From Aeromicrobium sp. (GTDB lineage: Bacteria > Actinomycetota > Coriobacteriia > Anaerosomatales > Anaerosomataceae), in NCBI GenBank assembly GCA_015351705.1, contig JADIIM010000054.1, forward strand, positions 1 through 38,519: a DNA stretch of 38,519 bases. The letters are read 5' to 3'. Both the position numbers and the translations under genes were made by a program. The notes below the pieces were generated by a model that worked only from the letters and a program-made list of their open reading frames with translations, was not told the DNA's origin and searched no databases. Below, in pieces: positions 5,845 through 13,892 of the stretch (its first letter is position 1; every line of letters begins with the position of its first letter).

Positions 5845-7914
5845 ATGGACCTCGGGACCCTGGGCAATTCACTGCTCGCGCTGGCGAGCATCGCGGCGGT
5901 CGCCTCGATCGTCGCTATCGCCGCTGGCGGCAAGGACGGCGCCAACGCGCGCCGAGTGGGCGGCATCCTGACCTTCGCGGTCCTCGGGTTCACCACGCTC
6001 GCGACACTCCTTCTGGCTGTGGCGTTCCTCACCGAGAACTGGGCGCTGCAGTACGTCGTCTACAACCACCCGACGCTCACCGGGCCGACGGCGTGGATGT
6101 ACCGGCTCTCTGGCGTCTGGGCAGGCCGAGAGGGGTCGCTCCTGTTCTGGGAGTGGGTGCTCGCGATCTTCGCCGGCTTTGTCGCCTACAAGACCCTCAA
6201 GGTCGATGACCGTCTCGGCTCCACGGGCCTTGCGGTCCTGAACTTCGTGCAGCTGTTCTTCCTCGCGGCGATGTTCATCGACCTCAACAACCCCTTCAAG
6301 CTGACCCCTCCGGGGCTGGTCGACCCCAATACCGGGGCGCTGCTGACCAGTGCCGCGATGAACCCGTTGCTGCAGACGTGGGCGATGATCGCCCACCCGC
6401 CTACGCTGTTCATCGGGTACGCGGGCCTGGCGGTTCCCTTCGCCTTCGCGGTAGCGGCGCTGATCGTCGGCGACACCTCCAAGCGCTGGGTCGTCTTCTC
6501 CGACCGCATCACCGTCTTCTCCTGGCTCCTGCTCGGTATCGGGATCGGCCTCGGCTCGGTGTGGGCCTACATCGAGCTCGCCTTCGGCGGGTACTGGGCG
6601 TGGGACCCGGTCGAGAACGCGTCGATCCTGCCGTGGCTCACGGGTGTGGGCCTCATCCACTCGATGACCGTGTACCGGCGCAGGGGCGGTTTCCGTGCGT
6701 GGACGTTCATGCTCGCAGCGATAACGTTCGTCTACGTGTTGCTCGGCACGTTCATCACGCGTTCGGGCATCGTGCAGTCAGTCCATGCCTTCCAGGAGGA
6801 TCCGCTCTCGTTCTGGCTGTTCCTGACGATGATGGTGGGCTCGCTTGCGGTGGTCGCCATCGGTGTGGCGATCCGCTGGAAGGACCTCCAGAGCGAGCAT
6901 GATGGCTTCGAGCGCATCATCTCCAAGGAGGGCTCGTACTACTTCAACAACGTCATCATGCTCATCGCCGCGACGCTGATCGCCTACATGACGCTCGCGC
7001 CGGCGTTCCCCTCGTGGATGCCGCTCGGAGGGCAGTCCATCAAGCCGCCCGCGTACGACGCGCTGGCGCGGCCGATCGGCATCTTCTACATCATGGTCAT
7101 GACCGCGTGCCCGATCCTCGCGTGGGGCGGTGGCGACTGGAAGAAGCTCTGGGAGCGTGCACGCATGCCGATCATCGGCGGCACGGTGCTGGGCGCGCTG
7201 TTCGTGGCGCTCTATGTCTTCGTGATGCTGCCGTTCTACACGCCGGACGGCACCACGCCGGACTGGTGGCACCACTTCCTCGCGATCGCGGGCGTGGTGA
7301 CGGCAGGCTACGCCATCGCGCTTCCCACGTGGCTGTTCATCGACGGCACGCGCAAGCGCGCCGCCAGCACGGGCACGTCCATCGGCTCGGCGTTCGGCTG
7401 GATCCTCACCAAGGCACGGACGCAGTCGGGCGGCTACATCACCCACCTCGGCATGGGCGTCATCCTGATCGGCCTGGTGGGCTCGACGATGTTCGTGCGC
7501 ACGCACCAGGTGGTCCTGCCGCAGCAGCCCGGTGCCAGTCAGTCCGCCGAGGGCTACACGTTCACCTTCGTCGACCTCGAGGAGACGCAGGAGAACGTGC
7601 GCGAGGGCGGAAGCGGAGACACCGTCTACACCCTGGTGACCGACGTGAGCAAGAACGGCAAGAGCGTGCAGATCGCCCGCCCGCAGATCCGCTTCCCGCA
7701 GCAGCTGGCGGCGCAGAACCAGACCACGCAGCACGTCGCGCTTGTGATCGAGCCGTTCAAGGACGTGTTCCTGTCCTTCTCGGGCATCGACCAGGCGGGC
7801 AACGGCAACCTCACCGTGAAGTTCTTCCCGATGCAGAGCTGGGTGTGGCTCGGATTCGTGATCACCATCCTCGGCAGCGGGCTTGCGATGTGGCCCAAGC
7901 GACAGGCGGCCTAG
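5845..7914 (+). CDS. ccmF: CcmF, haem lyase component of cytochrome c maturation
   Basis: A 689-residue polytopic membrane protein of the haem-handling superfamily. It takes haem from CcmE and attaches it to apocytochrome c CxxCH motifs outside the membrane. The N-terminal half shows repeated helices and the hallmark NHPTLTGPTAWMYRLSGVW and AGREGSLLFWEW segments. The WWD-type haem-handling loop GGYWAWDPVENASILPW lies near residues 248-264, followed by GTFITRSGIVQSVHAF. After more helices a periplasmic domain (about 560-660) precedes a final transmembrane helix (WVWLGFVITILGSGLAMWP). Length matches typical CcmF. The ATG has GGAG 8 nt upstream. It sits between ccmE and ccmA. Because no ccmH is present it may work alone with CcmE, as in variant System I. 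Confidence 0.96.
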   Translation: MDLGTLGNSLLALASIAAVASIVAIAAGGKDGANARRVGGILTFAVLGFTTLATLLLAVAFLTENWALQYVVYNHPTLTGPTAWMYRLSGVWAGREGSLLFWEWVLAIFAGFVAYKTLKVDDRLGSTGLAVLNFVQLFFLAAMFIDLNNPFKLTPPGLVDPNTGALLTSAAMNPLLQTWAMIAHPPTLFIGYAGLAVPFAFAVAALIVGDTSKRWVVFSDRITVFSWLLLGIGIGLGSVWAYIELAFGGYWAWDPVENASILPWLTGVGLIHSMTVYRRRGGFRAWTFMLAAITFVYVLLGTFITRSGIVQSVHAFQEDPLSFWLFLTMMVGSLAVVAIGVAIRWKDLQSEHDGFERIISKEGSYYFNNVIMLIAATLIAYMTLAPAFPSWMPLGGQSIKPPAYDALARPIGIFYIMVMTACPILAWGGGDWKKLWERARMPIIGGTVLGALFVALYVFVMLPFYTPDGTTPDWWHHFLAIAGVVTAGYAIALPTWLFIDGTRKRAASTGTSIGSAFGWILTKARTQSGGYITHLGMGVILIGLVGSTMFVRTHQVVLPQQPGASQSAEGYTFTFVDLEETQENVREGGSGDTVYTLVTDVSKNGKSVQIARPQIRFPQQLAAQNQTTQHVALVIEPFKDVFLSFSGIDQAGNGNLTVKFFPMQSWVWLGFVITILGSGLAMWPKRQAA

Positions 7915-7921
7915 GCAAGCG

Positions 7922-8653
7922 ATGGCCGACGAGCAGCATAGTGCTCCTGCGCTGGAGGTCCGGGATCTCACCCGGGCCTTCGGCGTGCGCAAGGCGCTCG
8001 ACGGTGTGAGCTTCGATGTGCCCGAGCGTGCGTTCCTGTCGATCTTCGGGCCCAACGGCGCCGGCAAGACCACGCTCGTCAAGGTGCTCACCACACTGCT
8101 GAACCCCACGAGCGGCACGGCGAAGGTGCTCGGCCTCGACGTGGTGGACGACGCCGTGGAGATGCGGAAGCGCATCGGCCTCATCAGTCACAACCCGCTG
8201 CTCTATCCGGACCTCACCGCCGAGGAGAACCTGCTGTTCTTCGCCGAGATGTACGGGATCGAGATGCCTGAGGCGCGCGTGGCGGAGCTGCTCGAGGCCG
8301 TCGAGCTCGATCACCGCCGGCTCGACCTTACGCGCACGTTCTCGCGCGGGATGCTGCAGCGGCTCTCGATTGCGCGGGCGTTGCTGCACCGGCCCGAGGT
8401 GATCTTCTTGGACGAGCCGTACTCCGGGCTCGACCCGCACGCGATGGACATCCTAGATGGCCTGATCGCCGCGGTGCGCGCCGACCACACGTTCGTGATG
8501 ATCAGCCACGACCTCGACAAGGGCCTCGAGCTTTGCAGCCATGCGCTCATCCTCGCGCGCGGCCGGCTCGTGCTCTTCGAGCCCCGTGAGGCCATCGACG
8601 ACAGCGCGTTTCGGCGCACGTATCGCGAGACCGTGGGCATGGGGGTGGCCTGA
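7922..8653 (+). CDS. ccmA: CcmA-type ABC transporter ATPase
   Basis: A 243-residue ATP-binding subunit that with CcmB and CcmC powers release of haem-loaded CcmE. Walker A is GPNGAGKTT (about residue 43) and the Q-loop region is LISHNPLLYPDL. The signature motif FSRGMLQRLSIARALL (about 140) deviates from LSGGQ in the way many CcmA proteins do. Walker B is EVIFLDEPYSGLDP, and the switch His is in FVMISHDLDKG. The ATG at 7922 lies 7 bp after the ccmF stop. Longer in-frame reading only overlaps the ccmF end. Assignment to CcmA and not a generic ABC ATPase rests on its position between ccmF and ccmB. Confidence 0.93.
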   Translation: MADEQHSAPALEVRDLTRAFGVRKALDGVSFDVPERAFLSIFGPNGAGKTTLVKVLTTLLNPTSGTAKVLGLDVVDDAVEMRKRIGLISHNPLLYPDLTAEENLLFFAEMYGIEMPEARVAELLEAVELDHRRLDLTRTFSRGMLQRLSIARALLHRPEVIFLDEPYSGLDPHAMDILDGLIAAVRADHTFVMISHDLDKGLELCSHALILARGRLVLFEPREAIDDSAFRRTYRETVGMGVA

Positions 8654-8654
8654 G

Positions 8655-9359
8655 ATGGCGAGCACGTCGATGCGCCAGTTCCGCGCGATGCTTCGCAAGG
8701 ACATCGTCATGGAGTTGCGCACCAAAGAGATGCTCATGTCGATGGGCCTGTACTCGCTGCTCACGATGGTGGTCTACTTCGTAGCCCTCTCGCAGGCTGG
8801 CTCGTCGTTCGACCCGCGCGACATCGCCGCCGGCCTCTTGTGGCTCGCGTTCATCTTCACGTCGATGCTCGGGCTGAACCGCTCGCTCGTCCACGAGAAG
8901 GACCAGGGGTGCCTTGAGGCGCTGCTGCTCTCACCGGTGGATCGCCCGGTCATCTTCTTCGCGAAGTTCATCGGCAACCTGATCTTCCTGCTCATCGTCG
9001 AGGCGCTCACGATCCCCGTCTTCGCGTTCCTGTTCCTGCAGGGGAACGCGCTCGACAGCGGTGCGCTCGCGCTCATCCCGCTTGTGCTGGTGGCCGGGTC
9101 GGTGGGCATCGCGGGAGTGGGCACGCTTCTGGCTACGATGTCGGTCAACACGACGGGCAAGGACTTCGTGCTCGCGATGCTCTTCATCCCGCTCATGTAC
9201 CCGCTGCTCCTCGGGGCGGTCACCGCCACGAGCGCAGCGATCATCGGCGGGCCGGAGGGCGTGGCTGCGTTCTGGACCGGCATGGCGTGGGTGGTGGGCT
9301 ACGACGTCATCATGATCCTGGCGTCGTACGGCCTGTACGAGTTCATCGTGGGCGCGTGA
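8655..9359 (+). CDS. ccmB: CcmB, haem exporter membrane subunit
   Basis: A 234-residue integral membrane protein forming the permease of the CcmABCD complex. After a short cytoplasmic start (MRQFRAMLRKDIVMELRTKE, typical of CcmB) there are six hydrophobic segments. The family-typical LNRSLVHEKDQGCLEALLLSP loop lies between the second and third segments. The start ATG lies 1 bp after the ccmA stop codon, implying translational coupling. A longer open frame starting inside ccmA is an artefact of the overlap region. Length and segment order match complete CcmB proteins, with nothing missing. Confidence 0.94.
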   Translation: MASTSMRQFRAMLRKDIVMELRTKEMLMSMGLYSLLTMVVYFVALSQAGSSFDPRDIAAGLLWLAFIFTSMLGLNRSLVHEKDQGCLEALLLSPVDRPVIFFAKFIGNLIFLLIVEALTIPVFAFLFLQGNALDSGALALIPLVLVAGSVGIAGVGTLLATMSVNTTGKDFVLAMLFIPLMYPLLLGAVTATSAAIIGGPEGVAAFWTGMAWVVGYDVIMILASYGLYEFIVGA

Positions 9360-9395
9360 CGCGTCCACGTACGGCATAAGGAGGTCGATCGGCGC

Positions 9396-10322
9396 GTGAG
9401 ATCAACGACCACGAGAGCGTTCATCGCGCTTGTCGTCGGCGGTGTGCTGACCCTGGCGGCCTTCCTCGGCGCGTTCTTCTGGGCGGGTGTGCCCGATTTC
9501 GGGTTCGTCCGTACGGCGGAGCGTGCCGACTCGGTGCGCTACCAGGGACCGTTCGAGCAGGCCATCGATGAGACGCGCTACCTGACCAACTTCATCGGCT
9601 ACGACGTTGAGGTGGTCTCCGGCGGTGAGACGTTCCGCGGCGACCTGCTCGAGGCCGATGAGGTGCACGTGACGCTTCAGACCGCCGAGGGCGAGGTGCG
9701 CGTCTCGGCTGCCGAGTTCGAGTCCGGGCTTGTGCGCGGCTCGTCGTACGGTCGTCCCGACTGGGGGCAGAAGATCTTCTACTTCCACGTGCCGGTGGCC
9801 GAGATCTCCTTCATCGTCTTTGGCTTCGCGGCCTTCTACAGCCTGCGGTTCATCATGACGCGCAAGCGCGAGTACGACACGAAGGCGCGCATCTCCATGG
9901 AGGTCACGCTGCTGTTCGTCCTGCTCACGATGGCCACGGGCATCCTGTGGACGAAGGCCGCGTGGGGCGTGTGGTGGGACTGGGAGCCACGGCTCACCAC
10001 GTACTTCATCATGACGTTGCTCGTGGTCGCGTACTTCGTGCTGCGCAACGCGGTCGAGGACGAGGAACGGCGTGCGCTGTACGCGGCGGCGTTCAGTATC
10101 CTCGGCTTCATCGACGCGCCGATATCCTTCTTCATCACGCGGCTCATCCCGTCGAACCACCCCGTGATCGAGCGGGGCGGGCTCGAGCCGCCGATGCTGA
10201 TCAGCTTCATCATCGCCCAGGTCGGGATGATCGCGTTCGGCTACGCGATCTACCAGCTGCGGATGGGCGAGGTGCTGCTCAAGGACCGTATCGAACACGC
10301 CAAGACCCTGTTGGAGAGGTGA
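9396..10322 (+). CDS. ccmC: CcmC, haem-handling membrane protein with enlarged periplasmic loop
   Basis: A 308-residue CcmC that places haem onto CcmE. TM1 is at about residues 8-30. The conserved QKIFYFHVPVAEISF segment is at about 125-139, and the WWD domain AWGVWWDWEPRLTTYFI is at about 189-205. FIDAPISFFITRLIPSNHP then supplies a conserved external His. Canonical CcmC has a short loop between TM1 and the HVP motif, but here about 95 residues intervene. Residues 62-115 (including VEVVSGGETFRGDLL and VHVTLQTAEGEVRV) look like a small beta-barrel (Sm/SH3-like pattern, inference). GTG at 9396 is used, with GGAGG 11 nt upstream, which is slightly long. It is followed directly by a CcmD-like gene. 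Confidence 0.93.
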   Translation: MRSTTTRAFIALVVGGVLTLAAFLGAFFWAGVPDFGFVRTAERADSVRYQGPFEQAIDETRYLTNFIGYDVEVVSGGETFRGDLLEADEVHVTLQTAEGEVRVSAAEFESGLVRGSSYGRPDWGQKIFYFHVPVAEISFIVFGFAAFYSLRFIMTRKREYDTKARISMEVTLLFVLLTMATGILWTKAAWGVWWDWEPRLTTYFIMTLLVVAYFVLRNAVEDEERRALYAAAFSILGFIDAPISFFITRLIPSNHPVIERGGLEPPMLISFIIAQVGMIAFGYAIYQLRMGEVLLKDRIEHAKTLLER

Positions 10323-10329
10323 GTCAGTG

Positions 10330-10524
10330 ATGGTGACGGATCCCACGCTCAAAGAGGTCTACTCGCTCGTGCTCACGCAATGGCCGCTGGTAGCTGGCGC
10401 CTACGCGATCCTGTGGGCGGTGCTCGTCGTGTACGTGGGCATGACCTTGCGGCGGCTCGGCGGCCTCGACAAGCAGCTCAAGGTTCTTGAGTCCGCGCTC
10501 GAGCGGCGCAGCGCTGGCGAGTAG
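10330..10524 (+). CDS. ccmD: CcmD-like small membrane protein
   Basis: A 64-residue protein with one central transmembrane helix (WPLVAGAYAILWAVLVVYVG, about residues 17-36). A basic, coiled-coil-prone tail (TLRRLGGLDKQLKVLESALERR) follows. CcmD proteins have this layout and stabilise CcmC with CcmE in the release complex. Sequence conservation in the family is low, so the call rests on size, topology and position 7 bp after ccmC. The ATG at 10330 is preferred over the GTG at 10327. A GGAG lies 13-17 nt upstream, at the end of ccmC. Confidence 0.8.
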   Translation: MVTDPTLKEVYSLVLTQWPLVAGAYAILWAVLVVYVGMTLRRLGGLDKQLKVLESALERRSAGE

Positions 10525-10554
10525 CGCCCGCGGCATCGACCGAGGGGAGGCCGT

Positions 10555-11400
10555 GTGCTTGAGGTAGCATTCGTGGCGTTCTGGATGGCCATGGCGTTGT
10601 ACGCCGCGGCCACGGTGCTCTACGCCTATCACGTCGCCACCAAGCGGGCGGCCCTGTCGTGGTACGCGACGTTCGCCACCGGCGCGGGCTTCCTGCTACA
10701 GACGGCGTCGATCGGGCTGCGGTCCTCGGCCACCGAGGGAACGGAGCTCACCGGATCCAATGTCCTCGTGCTCATGGCCTGGGCGCTCATCTTGGTGTAC
10801 TTCGTGCTCGAACATGTGATCAAGCGCAAGGTCTACGGCACGCTGCTCGTGCCCTCGGCGCTCGTACTCATGCTGATCGCACAGATCGGCGGGCTGAGCT
10901 CCAACGTGCTCTCCGAGCTCACGCCGGAGCACGCCGCGCTGCTCGACAACTGGCGCGTAGGCATCCACGTGGCGCTGATCGCCTTCGCCAACGCCGGCTT
11001 CTTGATCAGCGCCGTCTCATCGCTGCTCTACCTTGTGCTCGAGCGGCAGCTCAAGGCGCGCAAGACCTCAAAGCTCTTCAGCCGTCTGCCGTCGCTCGCG
11101 CAGACCGACACGATCGCCCGCCGCTCGGTGGTGTGGGCGTTCCCGGCGTACACCGCCGGCATGATGCTCGGCGCGCTGCGTGCGATCGAGACCGACGTGC
11201 AGCTGTGGTGGGCCGACCCACGCGTGGTCCTCTCGGGGCTCGTGTGGCTCGCGTTCGCCGGCTACCAGTTCCTCCGCTGGCGCGTGGGTTGGGGCGGCCG
11301 CAAGGCCGCGTACCTGTCGCTCGCCGGCTTCGTGCTCGTGGTCGTGCTGGCCGTCGTCGCGCGAACCGTACCGTCCGGCTTCCACATCTTCGGCCTGTAG
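10555..11400 (+). CDS. HemX/CcsA-family cytochrome assembly-type membrane protein
   Basis: A 281-residue protein with about eight hydrophobic segments, belonging to the CcsA/CcmC/HemX haem-handling superfamily. Conserved features include NWRVGIHVALIAFANAGFLI, with the internal His of the family. A degenerate WWD-like segment (TDVQLWWADPRVVLSGLVW) and a C-terminal external His (PSGFHIFGL) follow. In Bacillus the equivalent HemX precedes hemC in the hemAXCDBL operon and affects HemA amounts. Here it lies between ccmD and the hemA block, so either a haem-synthesis (HemX) or a cytochrome-assembly role fits. The start is a GTG with GGGGAGG only 4 nt upstream. The ATG eight codons in is an alternative. 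Confidence 0.82.
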   Translation: MLEVAFVAFWMAMALYAAATVLYAYHVATKRAALSWYATFATGAGFLLQTASIGLRSSATEGTELTGSNVLVLMAWALILVYFVLEHVIKRKVYGTLLVPSALVLMLIAQIGGLSSNVLSELTPEHAALLDNWRVGIHVALIAFANAGFLISAVSSLLYLVLERQLKARKTSKLFSRLPSLAQTDTIARRSVVWAFPAYTAGMMLGALRAIETDVQLWWADPRVVLSGLVWLAFAGYQFLRWRVGWGGRKAAYLSLAGFVLVVVLAVVARTVPSGFHIFGL

Positions 11401-11409
11401 GGGAGACCG

Positions 11410-12246
11410 GTGGCCTTGTGGCATGACAGACACGTGCTCATCACCGGCGGCTCGAGCGGCATCGGGCTCGCGTTCGGCGAGCTCGCGGCCGAGCGCGGCG
11501 CACACGTGACGCTCCTCGCCCGCGATGTCGGACGGCTTGAGGCGGCGCGAGAAGCGGTCGCGGCCGCGCGCGTGACCGAGGCGCAGCGGGTCAGCGCCGT
11601 CCCGGCCGACGTGACCTCCTGGCAGTCGACCGACGCCGCCATCAGGCAGGCCGAGGATCTGGCGGGTCCGGTCGACGTGCTTGTGACGAGCGCGGGGTAC
11701 TGTCATCCCGCGCGCTTCGTCGAGATGCCGATCGAGCAGATCGAGGGACAGGTGAACGTCGACCTCCTCGGCACGCTCCACGCTGCGCGCGCCGCGGCGC
11801 CGGGGATGGTCGAGCGCGGCCGCGGCCACATCGTGCTGCTGTCGTCGATGGGCGGCATCGTCGGCGTGTACGGCTACGCGCCGTACAGCGCCGCGAAGTT
11901 CGGCGTGATGGGGCTGGCCGAGGTCCTGCGTTGCGAGCTCAAGCCCCACGGCGTGGGCGTGAGCGTGGTCTGCCCGCCCAACGTCGACACCCCCGGGTAC
12001 GCCCGTGAGCGCGAGATCGAACCGCCCGAGACCGCCCGCATCAACGGCGCGGCCCGCACCGCAAGCCCGCGCTCCATGGCGGTGCTCGTCGCCGACGCGA
12101 TCGACCGCCGCCGCTTCGTGGTGGTGCCGGGGCTCGGCTACCGGCTGCTCAGGCGCGTGAAGGGCCTCGTGCCCGAGATCTTCTACGCGTCGTTCGACCG
12201 TGATGTCGCCGCCGCACGCAAGGAGGCGAGCGCCGATGTCGCGTAG
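11410..12246 (+). CDS. Short-chain dehydrogenase/reductase (KDSR-like)
   Basis: A 278-residue Rossmann-fold oxidoreductase of the classical SDR family. The NAD(P)-binding motif is TGGSSGIGLA near the N-terminus, followed by the cofactor-discriminating ARD. The catalytic set is Ser of LLSSMGG, Tyr/Lys of YSAAK, and a proline-rich substrate lid after VVCPPNVDTPGYARE. The CPPNVDTPG sequence and the hydrophobic/basic C-terminus (LGYRLLRRVKGL) resemble 3-ketodihydrosphingosine reductases, which act on long-chain ketones at membranes. No sphingolipid genes are visible, so the substrate is open. It starts with GTG behind GGGGAGA, 9 bp after the HemX-like gene. It is probably the last gene of the ccm transcript. 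A link to haem is not evident. Confidence 0.82.
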   Translation: MALWHDRHVLITGGSSGIGLAFGELAAERGAHVTLLARDVGRLEAAREAVAAARVTEAQRVSAVPADVTSWQSTDAAIRQAEDLAGPVDVLVTSAGYCHPARFVEMPIEQIEGQVNVDLLGTLHAARAAAPGMVERGRGHIVLLSSMGGIVGVYGYAPYSAAKFGVMGLAEVLRCELKPHGVGVSVVCPPNVDTPGYAREREIEPPETARINGAARTASPRSMAVLVADAIDRRRFVVVPGLGYRLLRRVKGLVPEIFYASFDRDVAAARKEASADVA

Positions 12247-12315
12247 GCTGCCGGGCAGAGCGTCGGGAGACCGTCGCCACCGTGTGCCGTTCGGCGCGAG
12301 ACAGGTTCTCGCGCG

Positions 12316-12360
12316 TTGTTCGGGCCTCGTGCCCGGTGCTACCATAAGCCTGTTCAGGCA
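12316..12360 (+). promoter_or_regulatory. Predicted hemA promoter with GTTCAGGCA at the start site
   Basis: TTGTTC (12316-12321), an 18-bp spacer ending TGC, and TACCAT (12340-12345) give a -35 and extended -10. Six bases later is GTTCAGGCA (12352-12360) at the expected transcription start. The arrangement mirrors the ccmE promoter almost base for base around the -10. Confidence 0.6.
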
Positions 12361-12447
12361 TGCGCAGGAGGAGCGTTCATCGCGCCACCACATCGCCCCC
12401 GCCGGGCCTGCTTGCCTGAACAACAACGCACCGCTCCGGCGGGGGCG
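12351..12447 (+). promoter_or_regulatory. Structured hemA leader: two interleaved perfect inverted repeats
   Basis: Repeat A pairs 12351-12360 with 12413-12422 (10 bp, TGTTCAGGCA/TGCCTGAACA). Repeat B pairs 12394-12405 with 12436-12447 (12 bp, CGCCCCCGCCGG/CCGGCGGGGGCG). The arms alternate A5-B5-A3-B3, so the two stems either form a pseudoknot or exclude one another. They fill most of the approximately 170-nt untranslated leader of hemA. No T-box, cobalamin or other known riboswitch motif was recognised. The gap 12247-12521 otherwise holds only the promoter. Confidence 0.5.
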
Positions 12448-12521
12448 CCCAAGCCCTCCACTGTCCGTGACTCGGGCATCCCTGTCTCCGTGCGCGCAAC
12501 CCCGGGAGTGATCCGGCAGCC

Positions 12522-13892
12522 ATGCATCTCGTTCTGATCGGCCTCAGCCACAAGACCGCTCCGGTCGCCATCCGGGAGAAGCTCACGTTCCCGGCGACGG
12601 TGCAGCAAGACGCACTCACGCAGCTCAAGCGTCTCGAACAGATCGCCGAGGCGGTCATCGTGTCCACGTGCAACCGCACCGAGGTCTACGCGGTGGCGTC
12701 GGGCGAGGACGCGGGCGTGGAGGCGGTCATCGACTTCCTCTGCGACTACCACGACCTCGATCGGCACGAGCTCGTCCGCTACCTGTACATCATCACCGGT
12801 GAGGCGGTGGTGCGGCATCTGTTCCGGGTGGTCGCGTCGCTCGACTCGATGGTCATCGGCGAGGCTCAGATCCTCGGCCAGGTGAAAGAAGCCTACGATC
12901 ACGCGCTCAACGCCGGCACGACCGCGCGCGCGTACAACAAGCTGTTCCGCCAGAGCTTCGAGGTGGGCAAGCGGGTGCGCACCGAGACGGCCATCGGCGA
13001 GTCGGCAGTCTCGATCAGCTACGCCGCCGTGGAGCTCGCCAAGAAGGTGTTCGACACGCTCGACGGCCGGACGATCCTCATCCTGGGCGCGGGCAAGATG
13101 AGCGAGCTCACTGCCAAGCACCTCGTGTGCAACGGCGTGACGCGCGTTCTCGTGGCCAACCGCACGCTCTCGCGTGCAGAGGAGATGGCCGATCGCTTCG
13201 CGGGCGAGGCTGTTGCGTACGAGCGCCTGTACGAGGCGATCGCCGAGGCGGACATCGTGATCTCCTCCACCGCGGCGACGGAGTATGTCGTGACCAAGAC
13301 CGACCTCGCGCCTGCCGTGCGTCACCGCAACCGCCCGCTGTTCCTCATCGATATCGCCGTGCCGCGCGACATCGACCCGGCCGTCAACGGCCTCGGCAGT
13401 GTGTTCCTCTACGACATCGACGACCTGTCGGGTGTGGTGGAGTCCAACCTCGAGGAGCGCATGACCGAGGCGCGCCGGGCCGAGGGCATCATCGAGGAGG
13501 AGATCGCCGCCTTCTTCGCATGGGCCGAGTCCATGGAGGTGGTGCCCACGGTCACCGCGATCCGGGCCAAGGCCGAGGTCATCCGCCAGATGGAGCTCGA
13601 GAAGGCGATGAAGCGGCTCGACCTCTCGGACAAGGAGCGCAAGGTGGTCGAGGCGCTCACCTGCGCGATCGTGAACAAGATGCTCCACGGGCCCACGGCG
13701 CGCCTGAAGAAGGCCGCCACCGGCGCCGACGGATATCTGTACGTGGACGTGGCCCGCGCGCTGTACGGGCTCGAAGACAGCGAGGACCGGCGCGGCCCCG
13801 GCATGTTCCGCAACCTGATCAACCAACGTGCACGTGAGATCGTCGAGAAGCAGAAGGAGACAGGGGATAGCTTTGGCGACTGTGGAGCGTAA
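12522..13892 (+). CDS. hemA: Glutamyl-tRNA reductase
   Basis: A 456-residue enzyme that reduces glutamyl-tRNA(Glu) to glutamate-1-semialdehyde, the committed step of C5-type tetrapyrrole synthesis. The catalytic domain starts with IGLSHKTAPVAIRE and has the active-site Cys50 in VSTCNRTEVY. The conserved DSMVIGEAQILGQVKEAY follows. The NADPH domain carries ILILGAGKMSELTAKHL, and DIAVPRDIDPAV lies near its end. The C-terminal helices are the dimerisation domain. ATG at 12522 follows GGGAG by about 12 nt. The long leader may control it. HemC begins inside its last codons (20-nt overlap), showing coupled translation. Confidence 0.97.
   Translation: MHLVLIGLSHKTAPVAIREKLTFPATVQQDALTQLKRLEQIAEAVIVSTCNRTEVYAVASGEDAGVEAVIDFLCDYHDLDRHELVRYLYIITGEAVVRHLFRVVASLDSMVIGEAQILGQVKEAYDHALNAGTTARAYNKLFRQSFEVGKRVRTETAIGESAVSISYAAVELAKKVFDTLDGRTILILGAGKMSELTAKHLVCNGVTRVLVANRTLSRAEEMADRFAGEAVAYERLYEAIAEADIVISSTAATEYVVTKTDLAPAVRHRNRPLFLIDIAVPRDIDPAVNGLGSVFLYDIDDLSGVVESNLEERMTEARRAEGIIEEEIAAFFAWAESMEVVPTVTAIRAKAEVIRQMELEKAMKRLDLSDKERKVVEALTCAIVNKMLHGPTARLKKAATGADGYLYVDVARALYGLEDSEDRRGPGMFRNLINQRAREIVEKQKETGDSFGDCGA

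Noticed and set aside
12351-12521. T-box or cobalamin riboswitch in the hemA leader
   Set aside because: Neither the T-box sequence nor a B12 box was found; only the interleaved repeats are supported.
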